A stretch of 64,000 bases of DNA. Source: Flavimarina sp. Hel_I_48 (lineage in GTDB: Bacteria > Bacteroidota > Bacteroidia > Flavobacteriales > Flavobacteriaceae). The translations under genes were made by a program, and so were the position numbers. The DNA lies in assembly GCF_000733945.1 (NCBI RefSeq), contig NZ_JPOL01000002.1:1489001-1553000 (forward strand), written 5' to 3'. This document shows positions 8,651-19,500 of this stretch, one piece after another; positions within the stretch are counted from its first letter, which is position 1, and the number at the start of each line of letters is the position of its first letter. The notes under the pieces were generated by a model, which saw nothing but the letters and a program-made list of their open reading frames with translations, was not told the DNA's origin and did no database searches.

Positions 8651-8723
8651 TATATCATTTAAAATCTGCTCTTTATAATTATAATTTCTTCGATTAAAAA
8701 TTTAGAATAATTTTTTTTTAAAA

Positions 8724-9692
8724 ATGCGCAACAGAACACAATTTCTCCTTTTTATCGCTTTTAGCTATCACATCTCACTTTTTTATGCTCAAGATAAACG
8801 CGCTGACTATGATCAAGAGATAGGAGGCACAAAGCTTTCTATAGCAATGGTAGCCATACCTCAGGGTACTTTTATAATGGGAAGCAATGACACTACAGGC
8901 AATACTGATGAGCATCCCAAACATACAGTTGCTATAGATTCATTCTACATTTCAAAATATGAGATTACCTGGGACCTCTATAATCTCTACCTGAATAGAA
9001 GAATAGATGATCAGAATTCGAAAACCCGAGGTAAAGATGTAATGCTAGAAGTTGATGCCGTTGCAGGAGCGACTATACCTTATGTAGATATGAGTTTGGG
9101 CATGGGTACTGGTGAAGATCTTCCTGTTGGGAACATTACAGCTTATGCCGCTTCAAAGTTCTGCGAGTGGCTCTCAGCAATGACCGGTTATTTTTATAGG
9201 CTTCCTACAGAAGCGGAATGGGAATATTCTGCAAGGGCAGGATCAGATACCCCTTATTTCTTTGGCGATAGTGAGCAAGACTTAACTGATTATGCCTGGT
9301 TTTATTCAAATAGTGAAGATACTTATCATAAAGTTGGTCAAAAAAAACCAAATCCATGGGGATTATATGACATCTACGGTAACGTAGCAGAATGGACACT
9401 GGATCAATACCTTCCCGAAATTTATGCAGAACGTAAAAATGACGTTGAAAATCCCCTTGAAACACCCACAAAGGAATATCCTCGCGTAGTTCGTGGCGGT
9501 TCGTATTATGATTATGCAGAAGATTTAAGAAGTGCCGCGCGCATGCCTTCTTCAGAAAACTGGAAAATGCGCGATCCTCAGTTTCCCAAAAGCAAATGGT
9601 GGAATACTGACGCCCCGTACGTGGGTTTTAGAATCGTACGGCAGGTAAACCCGCCTGCGGAAGCCCAATATTCGAACTATTGGGATCAATAG
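8724..9692 (+). CDS. SUMF1/FGE-fold secreted protein lacking catalytic cysteines
   Basis: This 322-residue protein has a signal peptide (RTQFLLFIAFSYHISLFYAQ). The formylglycine-generating-enzyme sulfatase fold covers about residues 38-312: MVAIPQGTFIMGSNDTTGN, the HPKHTVAIDSFYISKYEIT strand, RLPTEAEWEYSARAG, NPWGLYDIYGNVAEWTLD, VVRGGSYYD and PYVGFRIVRQ. The region where true FGEs carry their copper-binding cysteine pair here reads SAARMPSSENWKMRDPQFPK, without cysteine. The only cysteine is in KFCEWL. It is therefore probably not a sulfatase maturase, and no sulfatase is nearby. A binding, structural or other role is more likely. Its 3' end overlaps an upstream in-frame extension of the next ORF but not that gene's likely start. 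Confidence 0.85.
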   Translation: MRNRTQFLLFIAFSYHISLFYAQDKRADYDQEIGGTKLSIAMVAIPQGTFIMGSNDTTGNTDEHPKHTVAIDSFYISKYEITWDLYNLYLNRRIDDQNSKTRGKDVMLEVDAVAGATIPYVDMSLGMGTGEDLPVGNITAYAASKFCEWLSAMTGYFYRLPTEAEWEYSARAGSDTPYFFGDSEQDLTDYAWFYSNSEDTYHKVGQKKPNPWGLYDIYGNVAEWTLDQYLPEIYAERKNDVENPLETPTKEYPRVVRGGSYYDYAEDLRSAARMPSSENWKMRDPQFPKSKWWNTDAPYVGFRIVRQVNPPAEAQYSNYWDQ

Positions 9693-9718
9693 AAATTTTC
9701 AACCAAAAACAAAAACCA

Positions 9719-11065
9719 ATGAAAACGACTGACAAAACAAAACAACAACCCTTTTCCAATGCAACCAGAAGGGATTTTTGCAGGAATACGGCACTTTTTA
9801 CTGCTGGAATGATGCTTCCCTCTCTGGAAATGGGCGCAATGGCGAATGTTTTTAACGATAAAAAACTAAAACTGGCCGTAGTGGGCTGCGGTGGTCGCGG
9901 TACCGGCGCTACCAACCAGGCGCTAAAAGCTGATGATAATATTGAACTGGTGGCCATGGCAGATGCTTTCCAAGATCGTTTAGATGAAAGTTTTAGCGCA
10001 TTGAGTACTGAATTTGAAGGAACGAAAAAAATAAATGTAAAAGACAAGAATAAATTTGTGGGCCTAGATGCCTATAAAAAGGCCATTGACATGGCCGATG
10101 TGGTTATTCTTGCCACCACGCCAGGTTTTAGACCCTATCACTTTGAATATGCCGTCAACGCTGGCAAACATATCTTTATGGAAAAACCAGTAGCTACAGA
10201 TGTTCCTGGTATTCGCAAAGTACTTGAAATGGCAAAGGTCGCCAAAGAAAAAAAGCTGAACGTGGTCGTAGGTCTTCAACGTCATTATCAAAACAACTAC
10301 CTCGCCATCGCTGACAAAATAAAAGAGGGAACGGTAGGTAAAATCACTTCTGGTCAGGTATACTGGAACAGTGGTGGAGTATGGGTAAGACCAAGAACGC
10401 CAGATCAAAGCGAAATGGAATACCAAATGAGAAATTGGTACTATTTTACCTGGCTTTGTGGTGACCATATTTTAGAACAGCACATCCATAACATTGATGT
10501 GGCCAACTGGTTTATTGGTGAATATCCCGTTTCAGCGCAAGGAATGGGTGGCAGACAAGTAAGGACCGGCCCTGAACATGGTGAAATTTTTGATCACCAT
10601 TTTGTGGAATTTACCTATCCCAGCGGAGCGGTAATTGCGAGCCAGTGCCGTCATCAACCGGGCACCTGGTCTAAGGTGGGCGAAAACTTTCAGGGAAGTA
10701 AGGGCATGATTGAAATGAACGATGCCGGGGCTGCAAAAATTGTAGATCTTGAAGGCAAACCTGTATTTGAATACAGAAACAGGCAGGATCCCAACCCATA
10801 TCAAGTGGAGCATGACCGTTTATTTGCCTCTATCAGAAATGATGAAGTCATAAACGACGCCGAAAATGGCGCGAAGAGTACCTTTACGGCAATCATGGGA
10901 CGTATGGCCACGTATACCGGTAATATCATCACCTGGGATGAAGCCATGAAATCTGAAAAAGTATTGATGCCCGCAGCGCTCACATGGGAATCTACGCCGC
11001 CCGTAACGCCAGGACCAGATGGTAATTACCCAATCCCTATGCCGGGACAATCAAATATGGCGTAA
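9719..11065 (+). CDS. Gfo/Idh/MocA family oxidoreductase with Tat signal
   Basis: This is a 448-residue protein from the ATG at 9719. The N-terminus carries a twin-arginine signal (TRRDFCRNTALFTAGMML), so it is exported folded to the periplasm. The Rossmann nucleotide motif KLAVVGCGGRGTG is at about 51-63, the family EKPVATD motif at about 160-166, and the substrate domain follows with WYYFTWLCGDHILEQHIHN and AQGMGG. Such exported members usually retain NAD(P) tightly and oxidise or reduce sugars, or act in 3-keto-glycoside metabolism. It lies 26 bases after the SUMF1-like gene and ends at a bidirectional terminator. Confidence 0.9.
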   Translation: MKTTDKTKQQPFSNATRRDFCRNTALFTAGMMLPSLEMGAMANVFNDKKLKLAVVGCGGRGTGATNQALKADDNIELVAMADAFQDRLDESFSALSTEFEGTKKINVKDKNKFVGLDAYKKAIDMADVVILATTPGFRPYHFEYAVNAGKHIFMEKPVATDVPGIRKVLEMAKVAKEKKLNVVVGLQRHYQNNYLAIADKIKEGTVGKITSGQVYWNSGGVWVRPRTPDQSEMEYQMRNWYYFTWLCGDHILEQHIHNIDVANWFIGEYPVSAQGMGGRQVRTGPEHGEIFDHHFVEFTYPSGAVIASQCRHQPGTWSKVGENFQGSKGMIEMNDAGAAKIVDLEGKPVFEYRNRQDPNPYQVEHDRLFASIRNDEVINDAENGAKSTFTAIMGRMATYTGNIITWDEAMKSEKVLMPAALTWESTPPVTPGPDGNYPIPMPGQSNMA

Positions 11066-11093
11066 CACCTTTGTGTTTTACGAATACATTCAA

Positions 11094-11130
11094 AAAATCT
11101 GTAGGTAACGTATTATCTACAGATTTTTTT
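11094..11130. terminator. bidirectional rho-independent terminator
   Basis: The stem ATCTGTAG/CTACAGAT surrounds a loop of about 10 bases and is flanked by an A-run on the left and T7 on the right. It serves the Gfo/Idh/MocA gene on the plus strand and the converging FG-GAP gene on the minus strand. Confidence 0.8.
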
Positions 11131-14100
11131 AATTTGAATTTATAGAGAAAAATTGGGGCGCTTCGTTATTTTTTGCAAACAGAACCGTTTGCTCATCCCC
11201 CACGGAAATTACCCTAAGGGATTTGGTAACGCCCTGCGCCATGATGCCAGATTGAGCGGCACTTATGGCTTTGAAATCCCCCTTGCCATCACCCTTTAAA
11301 AACAAACCATAAGAAGCATCTGCACGTGGCGTTTCCACTTCGGCGGCGTATAGGTTTCCGGCCATAAGGATATCCATATTTCCATCCTGATCAAAATCCT
11401 GTAATAATGTGGAGTTTATTGAAGAAACCTGCGCTTCGTTAGGGAGTTTATGAACTTTAAAACTTCCTCCGGTATTTTCAAGCCACATGGATGCGAAAGT
11501 TTTTGCCTTTAGGTGGGTGGCTTCCTCTAATTGATCGTTATTAAATATATCTTTCACCGTGGCTTTACCAAAGGCCTCATAGGTAGGAAATTTCTCTTTG
11601 ATAAAAGGCATTTGTTCTGAAGAACATTGACGACCGCGCAAAGGAACGAGGTTTTTGTTATCATAATAACCCAGTACAATATCATTAGTTCCCGAATTAT
11701 CAAAATCTGCCGCGTAGACTTCAAACGGAGCTTCTAAAGACGCGTGATATTTATAATTCAATCCTAAGTTTCCTGCCACAAGATCGAGATCACCATCGCC
11801 ATCAAGGTCGCGGGAATTTAGGCTGAACCACCACCCGTTAGTTTCTTGCAATCCATAAGCTTCGATTTTTTCTTCTAGATTTTTGCCATCCTTATTTTCA
11901 AAAACGGTGATGGGCATCCATTCACCGGCAGCGATTAAATCCATAAAACCGTCGTCGTTGAGATCCATCCATAGTGCGTCTGTAACCATACCCAGACTGG
12001 AAAGCTTATCGTTGAGCGAATTTTCGGCTAGTTCAAAGCGAATTTTTCCATTTTCACTTTTATTTTCCAATATATAGCTCCTGGCTGGAACGGGGTATTT
12101 ACCGGGTATTTGCCTACCACCAATAAAAAGATCCATATCGCCGTCATTATCAAAGTCTGAAGGTTTCACGCACGAACCGCTGATGGCGATGGAGGGCAAA
12201 GCATTTGGCTTATATTGAAAATTTCCTTTGCCATCGTTCAGGTAAATCCGGTCTTTGAGCAATGCTGCCCCCTCAACATTTTCATTTCCACCACTTACCA
12301 CATAAAGGTCAAGGTCATTATCCTGATCAAAATCAATAAAAACGGCCGCTACATCTTCGTATTTAGACGCAGTTTTAAGCAATTGGTGATTGGTTTGTGT
12401 AAACGAGCCATCTCTTTTCTGAATTAGAAAAGTTCCTGAATGGTTAAGTGCGCCGCCGATGTACATATCATCCAACCCATCACCATTAACGTCACCCACA
12501 GCCACTGCTGGGCCTTCGTTTGATAACTTATGAGGTAATAGACTTTCGCGTTTATAATCATCAAATTCATTTTCATTGTGGGAATAACCGGCAATTTCTA
12601 GCTGATTTTCGGTAAAAATTTGCCGTTTTTGAGGAGTTTTAGAGCGTTTTTCAGCGATTTTTGAATCGGTATAGCTTAGGGTGAGTGTTTGATTCGCCTT
12701 CACATTTTCAAGAAATTGTCTTCTTTGATCAGGCCATAATATTTCTACGTCAATCTGTGATGCTTTGCCCAGACCGAATAAAATTTCAGGATCAACAGCA
12801 GATAAAAATCCGCGGGAAGCATATACTTCCTGCATTTGCGTACTGCTATCAGTTTTAACAATCACCCGCGCCCCCAGACCGTTGCGATTTATTTTAGACC
12901 CTTTGAATTTAAAATTTATATAATTGCCCAAATTCATTTCCGCAGCGTTGTTCTTTAAAATGGAAGCAGGATCGTCTGTGTTGTTGAGCACGATATCCAG
13001 GTCGCCATCATTGTCTAAATCTGCGTACACGGCACCGTTAGAACTATTTATATCCCCCGTACCCCAACTATCGTTCATTTTTTCAAAACTTAGGTCGCCC
13101 TTGTTCTTAAAAAAATAATTTTCCTTTTTGCGTGTGGGCATCTTATCCAGCACATCAACGATATAATCCTTAGGGTCAAACTGTTGTTTGTTTTTAATAG
13201 AATCCTGCTTTTTATTCACGTAGTTCACAAAATCATTGTTTCTGAAATCGCGCTTAATCCCGTTGGAAACAAAAAGATCTTTCAGTCCATCATTATCCAT
13301 ATCAAAAAAGAGCGGAGCCCAACTCCAGTCTGTAGTGGCAACCCCTGCAAGTTGTGCGATTTCCGAAAATTGGGGGACACTGTTTTTATCCAGAAAGCCA
13401 GTATTGAGTTGCAAAGTGTTGTACATATATTGATGATGAAGTCCCAGGTTTACAGCCTCGTAAAAACCCGCGGGATTCATCCCACTCATGCTGGTCTTGA
13501 CGTCATAACTGCTTTCACCCATCATATCTACCGTCATTATATCAAGCCAGCCATCATTATTGATGTCTGCCATATCATTACCCATCGAGAAAAATGAAAT
13601 ATGATTGGTAGCCTCTAAAATCCTGTCAGTAAAGGTTCCATTGGCATTATTTATATATAAATGATCTTTACCGGTATAATCACTGGAAATATATAAATCT
13701 GGCCAGCCATCATTGTTAACGTCCCCCACTGCAATGCCTAACCCATATTCAATTCTATTTTGAATGATACCCGCTTCTTTGCTTACATCCCTAAAAACAC
13801 CATTATCATTGCGCAGCAATCTATCATTAGCTACATCCCCATCCATGTTTACCAGTTCAGCAAGGGTTTTATCGCCTGGGTAAGAAGATGGATAATGGTT
13901 GAGCAGATACATATCAAGATCGCCATCCTGATCGTAATCAAAAAATGCGGCTTGTGAAGAGCAATCGGTAAAATCGAGGTGGTAATCAGCAGATTGTTCC
14001 TTAAACGTGGGAACACCATTTTCAGCAGTTCCCATATTGATGTAAAGCTTGTTTTTTCGACTATCAGGATTCGTGAATTTGCCAGAGTTTGAAATGTAGA

Positions 14101-14506
14101 TATCCATCCAGCCGTCATTGTTAATATCAACCGTGGTGACACCTGTTGAAAAATGTTTGCCATCCTTGATATTGGTCTGACTGGAAACATTCTTAAATTT
14201 CAGGTCGCCCTGGTTGAGATAAAGAGCATGCTGATCTAGGGCAGAAACAAAAAAAAGATCTTTTAGCCCGTCATTATCAAAGTCTGAAACAGCAAGACCG
14301 CTACCGTTATAATAATATTCATATTGCAGCCCATTAAAGCGGATATCCTCTTTAAGATCATTAGCAAAAGTGATTCCTGTTTCCTGAGCAGATAATTTTG
14401 TAAATATTCCTTGGTCTGAGGTGTTTACACTTCCTGTTTCAACATCTTTTTTACAGGAAAAAAGGCTACATATGATAATAAACAGGAAAAATTTAATTCG
14501 TTTCAT
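11129..14506 (-). CDS. large FG-GAP/VCBS-repeat lipoprotein with ASPIC/UnbV domain (CRTAC1-like)
   Basis: This 1125-residue protein has an SPII lipoprotein signal ending FSCKK (cysteine near residue 18). Many FG-GAP/VCBS repeats of the form D-x-D-N/G-D-G-x-x-D-L/I are seen on both sides of an ASPIC/UnbV domain (about 535-610, including GLGARVIV and DPEILFGLG). The repeats form a calcium-binding beta-propeller. CRTAC1-like proteins of this size occur next to SusC/SusD genes in Bacteroidota and are thought to be surface-exposed glycan- or protein-binding components. It follows SusD on the same strand after a terminator, so it may have its own promoter. Confidence 0.88.
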   Translation of the reverse strand: MKRIKFFLFIIICSLFSCKKDVETGSVNTSDQGIFTKLSAQETGITFANDLKEDIRFNGLQYEYYYNGSGLAVSDFDNDGLKDLFFVSALDQHALYLNQGDLKFKNVSSQTNIKDGKHFSTGVTTVDINNDGWMDIYISNSGKFTNPDSRKNKLYINMGTAENGVPTFKEQSADYHLDFTDCSSQAAFFDYDQDGDLDMYLLNHYPSSYPGDKTLAELVNMDGDVANDRLLRNDNGVFRDVSKEAGIIQNRIEYGLGIAVGDVNNDGWPDLYISSDYTGKDHLYINNANGTFTDRILEATNHISFFSMGNDMADINNDGWLDIMTVDMMGESSYDVKTSMSGMNPAGFYEAVNLGLHHQYMYNTLQLNTGFLDKNSVPQFSEIAQLAGVATTDWSWAPLFFDMDNDGLKDLFVSNGIKRDFRNNDFVNYVNKKQDSIKNKQQFDPKDYIVDVLDKMPTRKKENYFFKNKGDLSFEKMNDSWGTGDINSSNGAVYADLDNDGDLDIVLNNTDDPASILKNNAAEMNLGNYINFKFKGSKINRNGLGARVIVKTDSSTQMQEVYASRGFLSAVDPEILFGLGKASQIDVEILWPDQRRQFLENVKANQTLTLSYTDSKIAEKRSKTPQKRQIFTENQLEIAGYSHNENEFDDYKRESLLPHKLSNEGPAVAVGDVNGDGLDDMYIGGALNHSGTFLIQKRDGSFTQTNHQLLKTASKYEDVAAVFIDFDQDNDLDLYVVSGGNENVEGAALLKDRIYLNDGKGNFQYKPNALPSIAISGSCVKPSDFDNDGDMDLFIGGRQIPGKYPVPARSYILENKSENGKIRFELAENSLNDKLSSLGMVTDALWMDLNDDGFMDLIAAGEWMPITVFENKDGKNLEEKIEAYGLQETNGWWFSLNSRDLDGDGDLDLVAGNLGLNYKYHASLEAPFEVYAADFDNSGTNDIVLGYYDNKNLVPLRGRQCSSEQMPFIKEKFPTYEAFGKATVKDIFNNDQLEEATHLKAKTFASMWLENTGGSFKVHKLPNEAQVSSINSTLLQDFDQDGNMDILMAGNLYAAEVETPRADASYGLFLKGDGKGDFKAISAAQSGIMAQGVTKSLRVISVGDEQTVLFAKNNEAPQFFSINSN

Positions 14507-14662
14507 TATTAGCTAAATAAAATTGGTTTGAAAATAAGTAGGTGCCCACTGCATTCTTTTTAAAAAAGAAGGTACTACAACAACATGATTTTCAAAACTA
14601 TAAATTAGTATTTTAGACCAGATTTACCCTATTTTTAATCGAAATAAGGCTGTTTTAAATAA

Positions 14663-14696
14663 AAAAAGCCCAATATCTAATGACATTGGGCTTTTT
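14663..14696 (-). terminator. terminator after the susCD pair
   Basis: The stem AAAAAGCCCAAT/ATTGGGCTTTTT lies 13 bases beyond the susD stop on the minus strand. The run of A on the plus strand gives the U-tract of the minus-strand transcript. Confidence 0.8.
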
Positions 14697-14708
14697 AAAT
14701 TCATTGAT

Positions 14709-16580
14709 TTACTCGTAACCTGGATTTTGAATCAAAGCAGTATTGGCATTGAGTTCGTTGTTCCTGATGGGTGTATAATAACTTTTATCCAGCCAAAGTC
14801 GGTTTTCAAAACCGGGATCAATCTCTGATGGCTCGTAGGAATAGTTATAGTTACTTGTATCATATTTATAAGTTGCCACCGAAGCCCCAGGTTTTAAAGT
14901 CCCTGAAATTTCAATGATTCTCGCTTTTGCACCTATCGTTGAAGGTGCGATCATCCAGCGTCTTGCATCATGATAGCGGTGAGCTTCATAGGCAAGTTCT
15001 ATAAGTCGTTCATTCCTATAGTCTGCCATTAGATCAACCCCACTGGACGTAATTGCGGGCATACCAGCCCTAAACCTAATTTGGTTCAGCCAGGCTTTTG
15101 CTTCCGTCTCGTCACCACCACTTTCTAAAAGTGCTTCGGTATAGTTTAAAACCATTTCGGTATATCTGAAAAAGGGCCATGGTATGGTCTGAAATTCATT
15201 TTGATCTACAAAATCGTCATCTGGATTTATAAATTTCTTGAAGTAATATCCTGTGCGGGTACCATTCCAGTTTTCAATAGGACCTTCCCTTGTATCAAGG
15301 CCATTATGGGTTATCACTTTAGAATCTAAAATAACTTCATATTTACCTGTTTGAATTTGATTTGCCGGGTCTCTTTCTGCCGCGTCAGAAGGCCGTGGCT
15401 TCCAGTCTGCACCATCGTAAAGAATGGTCGCATAAAAACGTGGATCCCTATTAAGATATGGGCTCTCACTATCTTCAGGATCATCCCAGCTAAATTCTGA
15501 ACCATCACTCATACCATAAGCGTCAACCAAGTTTTGAAGCGGGGTATTCCCTGCCCAGTTATGGTAGCCGTTAGGACCGTTAAAAAGCCCCACTTGTCTT
15601 CCCGGACCAGATATTTGAACATATTGACGTTCCCAGATAACATCTGTTTCCCCTCCGTTACGCGATAGTGCGATATCAGAATAGTTCTGCTCCCCTTCCT
15701 CTGCGGAAACCGGTGCTTGCAGACCAAATTTATATCCTGTCCCCACATAATCCATAGCAGCTTTTGCCGCATCCCTTGCATTATTCCAGCGTTCTTCTTG
15801 ACTTCCGGAAGTATATGCGATCAGTTCTGGGTTTGAATAGCCCGCTATCACCGAAGAATTTGCCGAGGCCACCTCTATATCGTGCAAATCGCTCGCAGCA
15901 TAAAGCAATATTCGCGACTTTAAAGCTAATGCTGCCGCAGCATTGGTCCTGCCAGGATCTAAACTTACACCGTCAAGAAGCGCAAAGGCGGCATCACAAT
16001 CTGCCACTACAAAATTCACGGATTCTTCAAAGGAACTCCTTGGGATTTTAAATTCTGAATCCAGCGCCAAAGGAGTATCCAATAAAGCCACCCCACCATA
16101 AAACCGAATCAATTGATGATAATAATAAGCACGCAGATAAAGTGCTTCCCCCAGTAGGCGATCGCTCAACTCCTTATTTTCTAAGGTACCCTCATTCATT
16201 TTTTCGATCGCGATATTTGCAGCGCGTATATACTGGTACATAAAATTCCAGTCGTGAGTCTCATCAACCCACCCTACATCATTTGAATTCGTACGCGATT
16301 CCATTATAGTGTTTATGCCCCTTCCCGTATGGGTGAAAATGGCCTCGTCAGAAAGGGATGCCATCATTTGCTCACCAAAACCTCCAGCGCCAAGACCGTT
16401 ATAGATCCCGGTCACAGCTGCGGAGGCAAGGCCGGCATCTGACCAGACACTTTCTTCGGAAACTTCACTAAGCGGGGTAACATTGGTAAAGTCATCATTG
16501 CAGCCCAATACCAAGAATAAGAGGGGCACAAATAATATTACTTTAAATTTCATCATTATATTTTTGAGTTTATTTTTCAT
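14709..16580 (-). CDS. RagB/SusD family nutrient-uptake outer membrane lipoprotein
   Basis: This is a protein of 623 residues, or about 614 if the internal ATG at 16553 is used; the second better fits a signal beginning MKFKVILFVPLLF. The lipobox LVLGC is followed by the SusD-like N-terminal TPR region (ESVWSDAGLASAAVTGIYNG, LYLRAYYYHQLIRFYGGVAL) and a RagB/SusD C-terminal domain (PWPFFRYTEMVLNYTEALLE, YRNERLIELAYEAHRYHDAR). It is the surface lid and ligand-binding partner of the adjacent SusC porin. The stop of susC lies 3 bases upstream of this start. The substrate is unknown. The neighbours suggest a glycan or a modified sugar. Confidence 0.95.
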   Translation of the reverse strand: MKNKLKNIMMKFKVILFVPLLFLVLGCNDDFTNVTPLSEVSEESVWSDAGLASAAVTGIYNGLGAGGFGEQMMASLSDEAIFTHTGRGINTIMESRTNSNDVGWVDETHDWNFMYQYIRAANIAIEKMNEGTLENKELSDRLLGEALYLRAYYYHQLIRFYGGVALLDTPLALDSEFKIPRSSFEESVNFVVADCDAAFALLDGVSLDPGRTNAAAALALKSRILLYAASDLHDIEVASANSSVIAGYSNPELIAYTSGSQEERWNNARDAAKAAMDYVGTGYKFGLQAPVSAEEGEQNYSDIALSRNGGETDVIWERQYVQISGPGRQVGLFNGPNGYHNWAGNTPLQNLVDAYGMSDGSEFSWDDPEDSESPYLNRDPRFYATILYDGADWKPRPSDAAERDPANQIQTGKYEVILDSKVITHNGLDTREGPIENWNGTRTGYYFKKFINPDDDFVDQNEFQTIPWPFFRYTEMVLNYTEALLESGGDETEAKAWLNQIRFRAGMPAITSSGVDLMADYRNERLIELAYEAHRYHDARRWMIAPSTIGAKARIIEISGTLKPGASVATYKYDTSNYNYSYEPSEIDPGFENRLWLDKSYYTPIRNNELNANTALIQNPGYE

Positions 16581-16583
16581 GGC

Positions 16584-19500
16584 TTAAAATGTTAAATTGG
16601 CTCCTAAGCTTACAATCTTTGAATTGGGATAATCCCTTCCACTTGCGCTTGTGCCTTCTGGATCAAAAACAGAATTAGTGATCGTGAATAGGTTGGTGCC
16701 ATTTGCATAGACCCTAAAATTTTCTATACCCATTTTCTCTGTAATCTTAGCAGGGATGCTATACCCTATTTCAAAATTTTTGAGCCTTAAATAATTTGTG
16801 TTTTGTCTCCAGTACGTATTCCCATTGCTGTAATACTGATCAGCCCTATCGGTTATTCTAGGATCTACGCTACTTGGGTTATCTACAGTCCAGCGGTTGT
16901 TATAAATAAATGCAGGATAATTACCAATGGTTCCCGCCTCATCGAAGTTCAAGAACACCTCTCCTCCTGTGGCACCCTGAACAAGCGTACTTAGGTCAAA
17001 GTTTTTATAGCTTGCGGTAAGGCTCAGACCTCCCTGAAAAGTTGGGTTATTGTTCTTTTCTGTCCTATATCTATCATCTGGAGTGATACGGCCATCGCCA
17101 TCATAATCCAATAATTTCATGTCTCCCGGGCGAAGTTCATTTACGAGTGAAGAATAGTCTAAAGTCTCTGCATCAATATCAGCCTGAGTTGCAAACACAC
17201 CGTCATAGCCATAGACTAGATTAGAATTTATAGGCCGGCCTGTTGCCCGTTGCCATTCGGGAGAACCTTCGGCTTCATCATTAAAGATTATTTTATTTTT
17301 AGCATAGCCCCCGTTTACACTAACCCCAAAATTAAAATCACTTATATTATCGTTATAACCCACACTAAAATCAAAGCCCCTGTTTTCAACCTCTCCAATA
17401 TTTTGACGGGGAGGCGTGATACCAGTGATTGCTGGAAGCGAAGCAGAAGGAGGGGTCAAGATATCTTTACGTTTGTTCAGGAAAACGTCAAATTCAAAAT
17501 TGATCCTGTTCTGTAAGAATCTTGCATCAACACCTAGATCAATGTTTGTAGCTACTTCCCAGGTAATATAAGGGTTGGGGACTTTAGATTCTGAAAGCGT
17601 AATTACCTGTTGGTTATTGATCACATAGTTACCAAATCCATACGTTGATAAAAATTGATTTGGCGGAAAGTCATCGTCATTGAACTTATCGTTACCCAAT
17701 TGTCCCCAGGAACCTCTTATTTTAAGGAAATTAAGAAAGGAACTGTTATCATTTTCCTCGAAGAATTTTTCTTTGGTAATCACCCATCCACCGGTAAATC
17801 CTGGGAAGAATCCATATCTGGTATCTTCTGGAAAAAGATAAGAACCATCATAACGCCATAAAAACTCAAAAAGGTACTTCTCTGAATAATCATAAGAGAA
17901 TCTTCCATAATAGTTGAGACGTGCTGCCCTGTTTGAAGAACCGGTATTGTTCTGCTGGTCAGGACCTCCTGCAAATAGATCATCAATAACCGGCGAAATG
18001 AAAAATCTTCGGTATGCCTCAAAACCCTCATAATCTGTTGTCTCCCGCTGAATACCGGCCAATAAAAGCATATTGTGATTTCCAATAGTGCGCTTATAGG
18101 TAGCATTTGCTCCTAAAAGTATATTTAAGGTGTTGGTAGTATATTGATTCAAGTTGGGTTCGGCGGGCCCGCGTTGTCCCTTCACAAGTTCGGGAAGTCC
18201 ATCTTCTCCCAAGGTGTTACCATCCCAAGTATAAAGCGACCATGGGGTACGCCATACTTTTTGGTTTTTAAAACTTTTATCTATTGCAGCAGTACCCTGC
18301 AAAGAGAGACCGCTAACCCATGGAATATTTATATCAAGGGTTCCGTTAGATTGAAAATAATCCCTTTTATCCTTATCATAACCTGTGGCATTAGTAGTTA
18401 TCACTACTGGATTCTGACCATTTTCTATGTCTGGGCCTGGTAATCCATTAGGCCAGTATGCGGGTTCTGTGGGCCTGCCCCGTGTAAGCATCCTAAAAAT
18501 GTCATTAGCACTTTGGGTAGGATAGTACCTGTACTCTTCTCTCCCCAATACCCCTAAACTGACTTTTACGTCTTCACTAATTTGCGCATCAAGATTAATA
18601 CGTATGTCATACTGCTCATAACCTGTAGCAGAATTTTTATAATAAGCCCCCTGTTTTAAGAAGCCTAAAGAAGTATAGTAGCTAAAATTCTCACTACCAC
18701 CGGTGAGCTGCAACGTGTGCTTTTGCTGCGGGGCTCCGTTTTGGAAAGTCTCGTCAAACCAATCTGTATTAGGATGCCCATAGGGATCTTCTCCATTTGC
18801 AAATAAGGCAATATCCTCTTGCGTAAATGGAGCAGGTCTTACAGAACCATCTGGTCTGGTATAACTCCCCGAAGTCCTAAATGCATTTGTAGCAGCGGTC
18901 CATTCAGAAACGGGAAGGTTGTAGACTTCAAGTTCATTACGCATTTGGGCATACTGGGGTGCCGTCGCCAGTTTGGGCACTTGTGTGGGGTCAGCCCATC
19001 CATAACTCCCTGAATAACTGAGTTTTGGCTTGCCTTCCCTACCTCTTTTGGTTGTAATCAAGATTACTCCGTTTGCAGCACGCGCCCCATAAATAGCCGC
19101 TGAAGCATCTTTTAGTACAGATATGGTCTCAATATCTGCTGGGTTTATACGGGCTAAGCCCCCGTCCCTGTCAGGGATTCCATCTACAACTACAAGAGCG
19201 CCGGTATTGTTATAGGTGTTCGTACCCCTAATTCTTATGGTAGCATTATCATATCCCGGTTGCGCACTGGCCTGCTGTACAAATAGACCTGAAACCCGGC
19301 CAGAAAGCGTATTGGTGAGGTTGAGCGCCGGCGACTTTACTAATTCTTCCCCTTCCACTGAGGCTACAGATCCAGAAATCGTGGCTCTTTTTTGCGTTCC
19401 GTAGCCTACTACGACCACTTCATCGAGGCTGGCAACATCATCCTCAAGGGCAACATTGATAGTTTCCCTGTTATTTACAGCTTCCACAAGTGTTTTAAAA

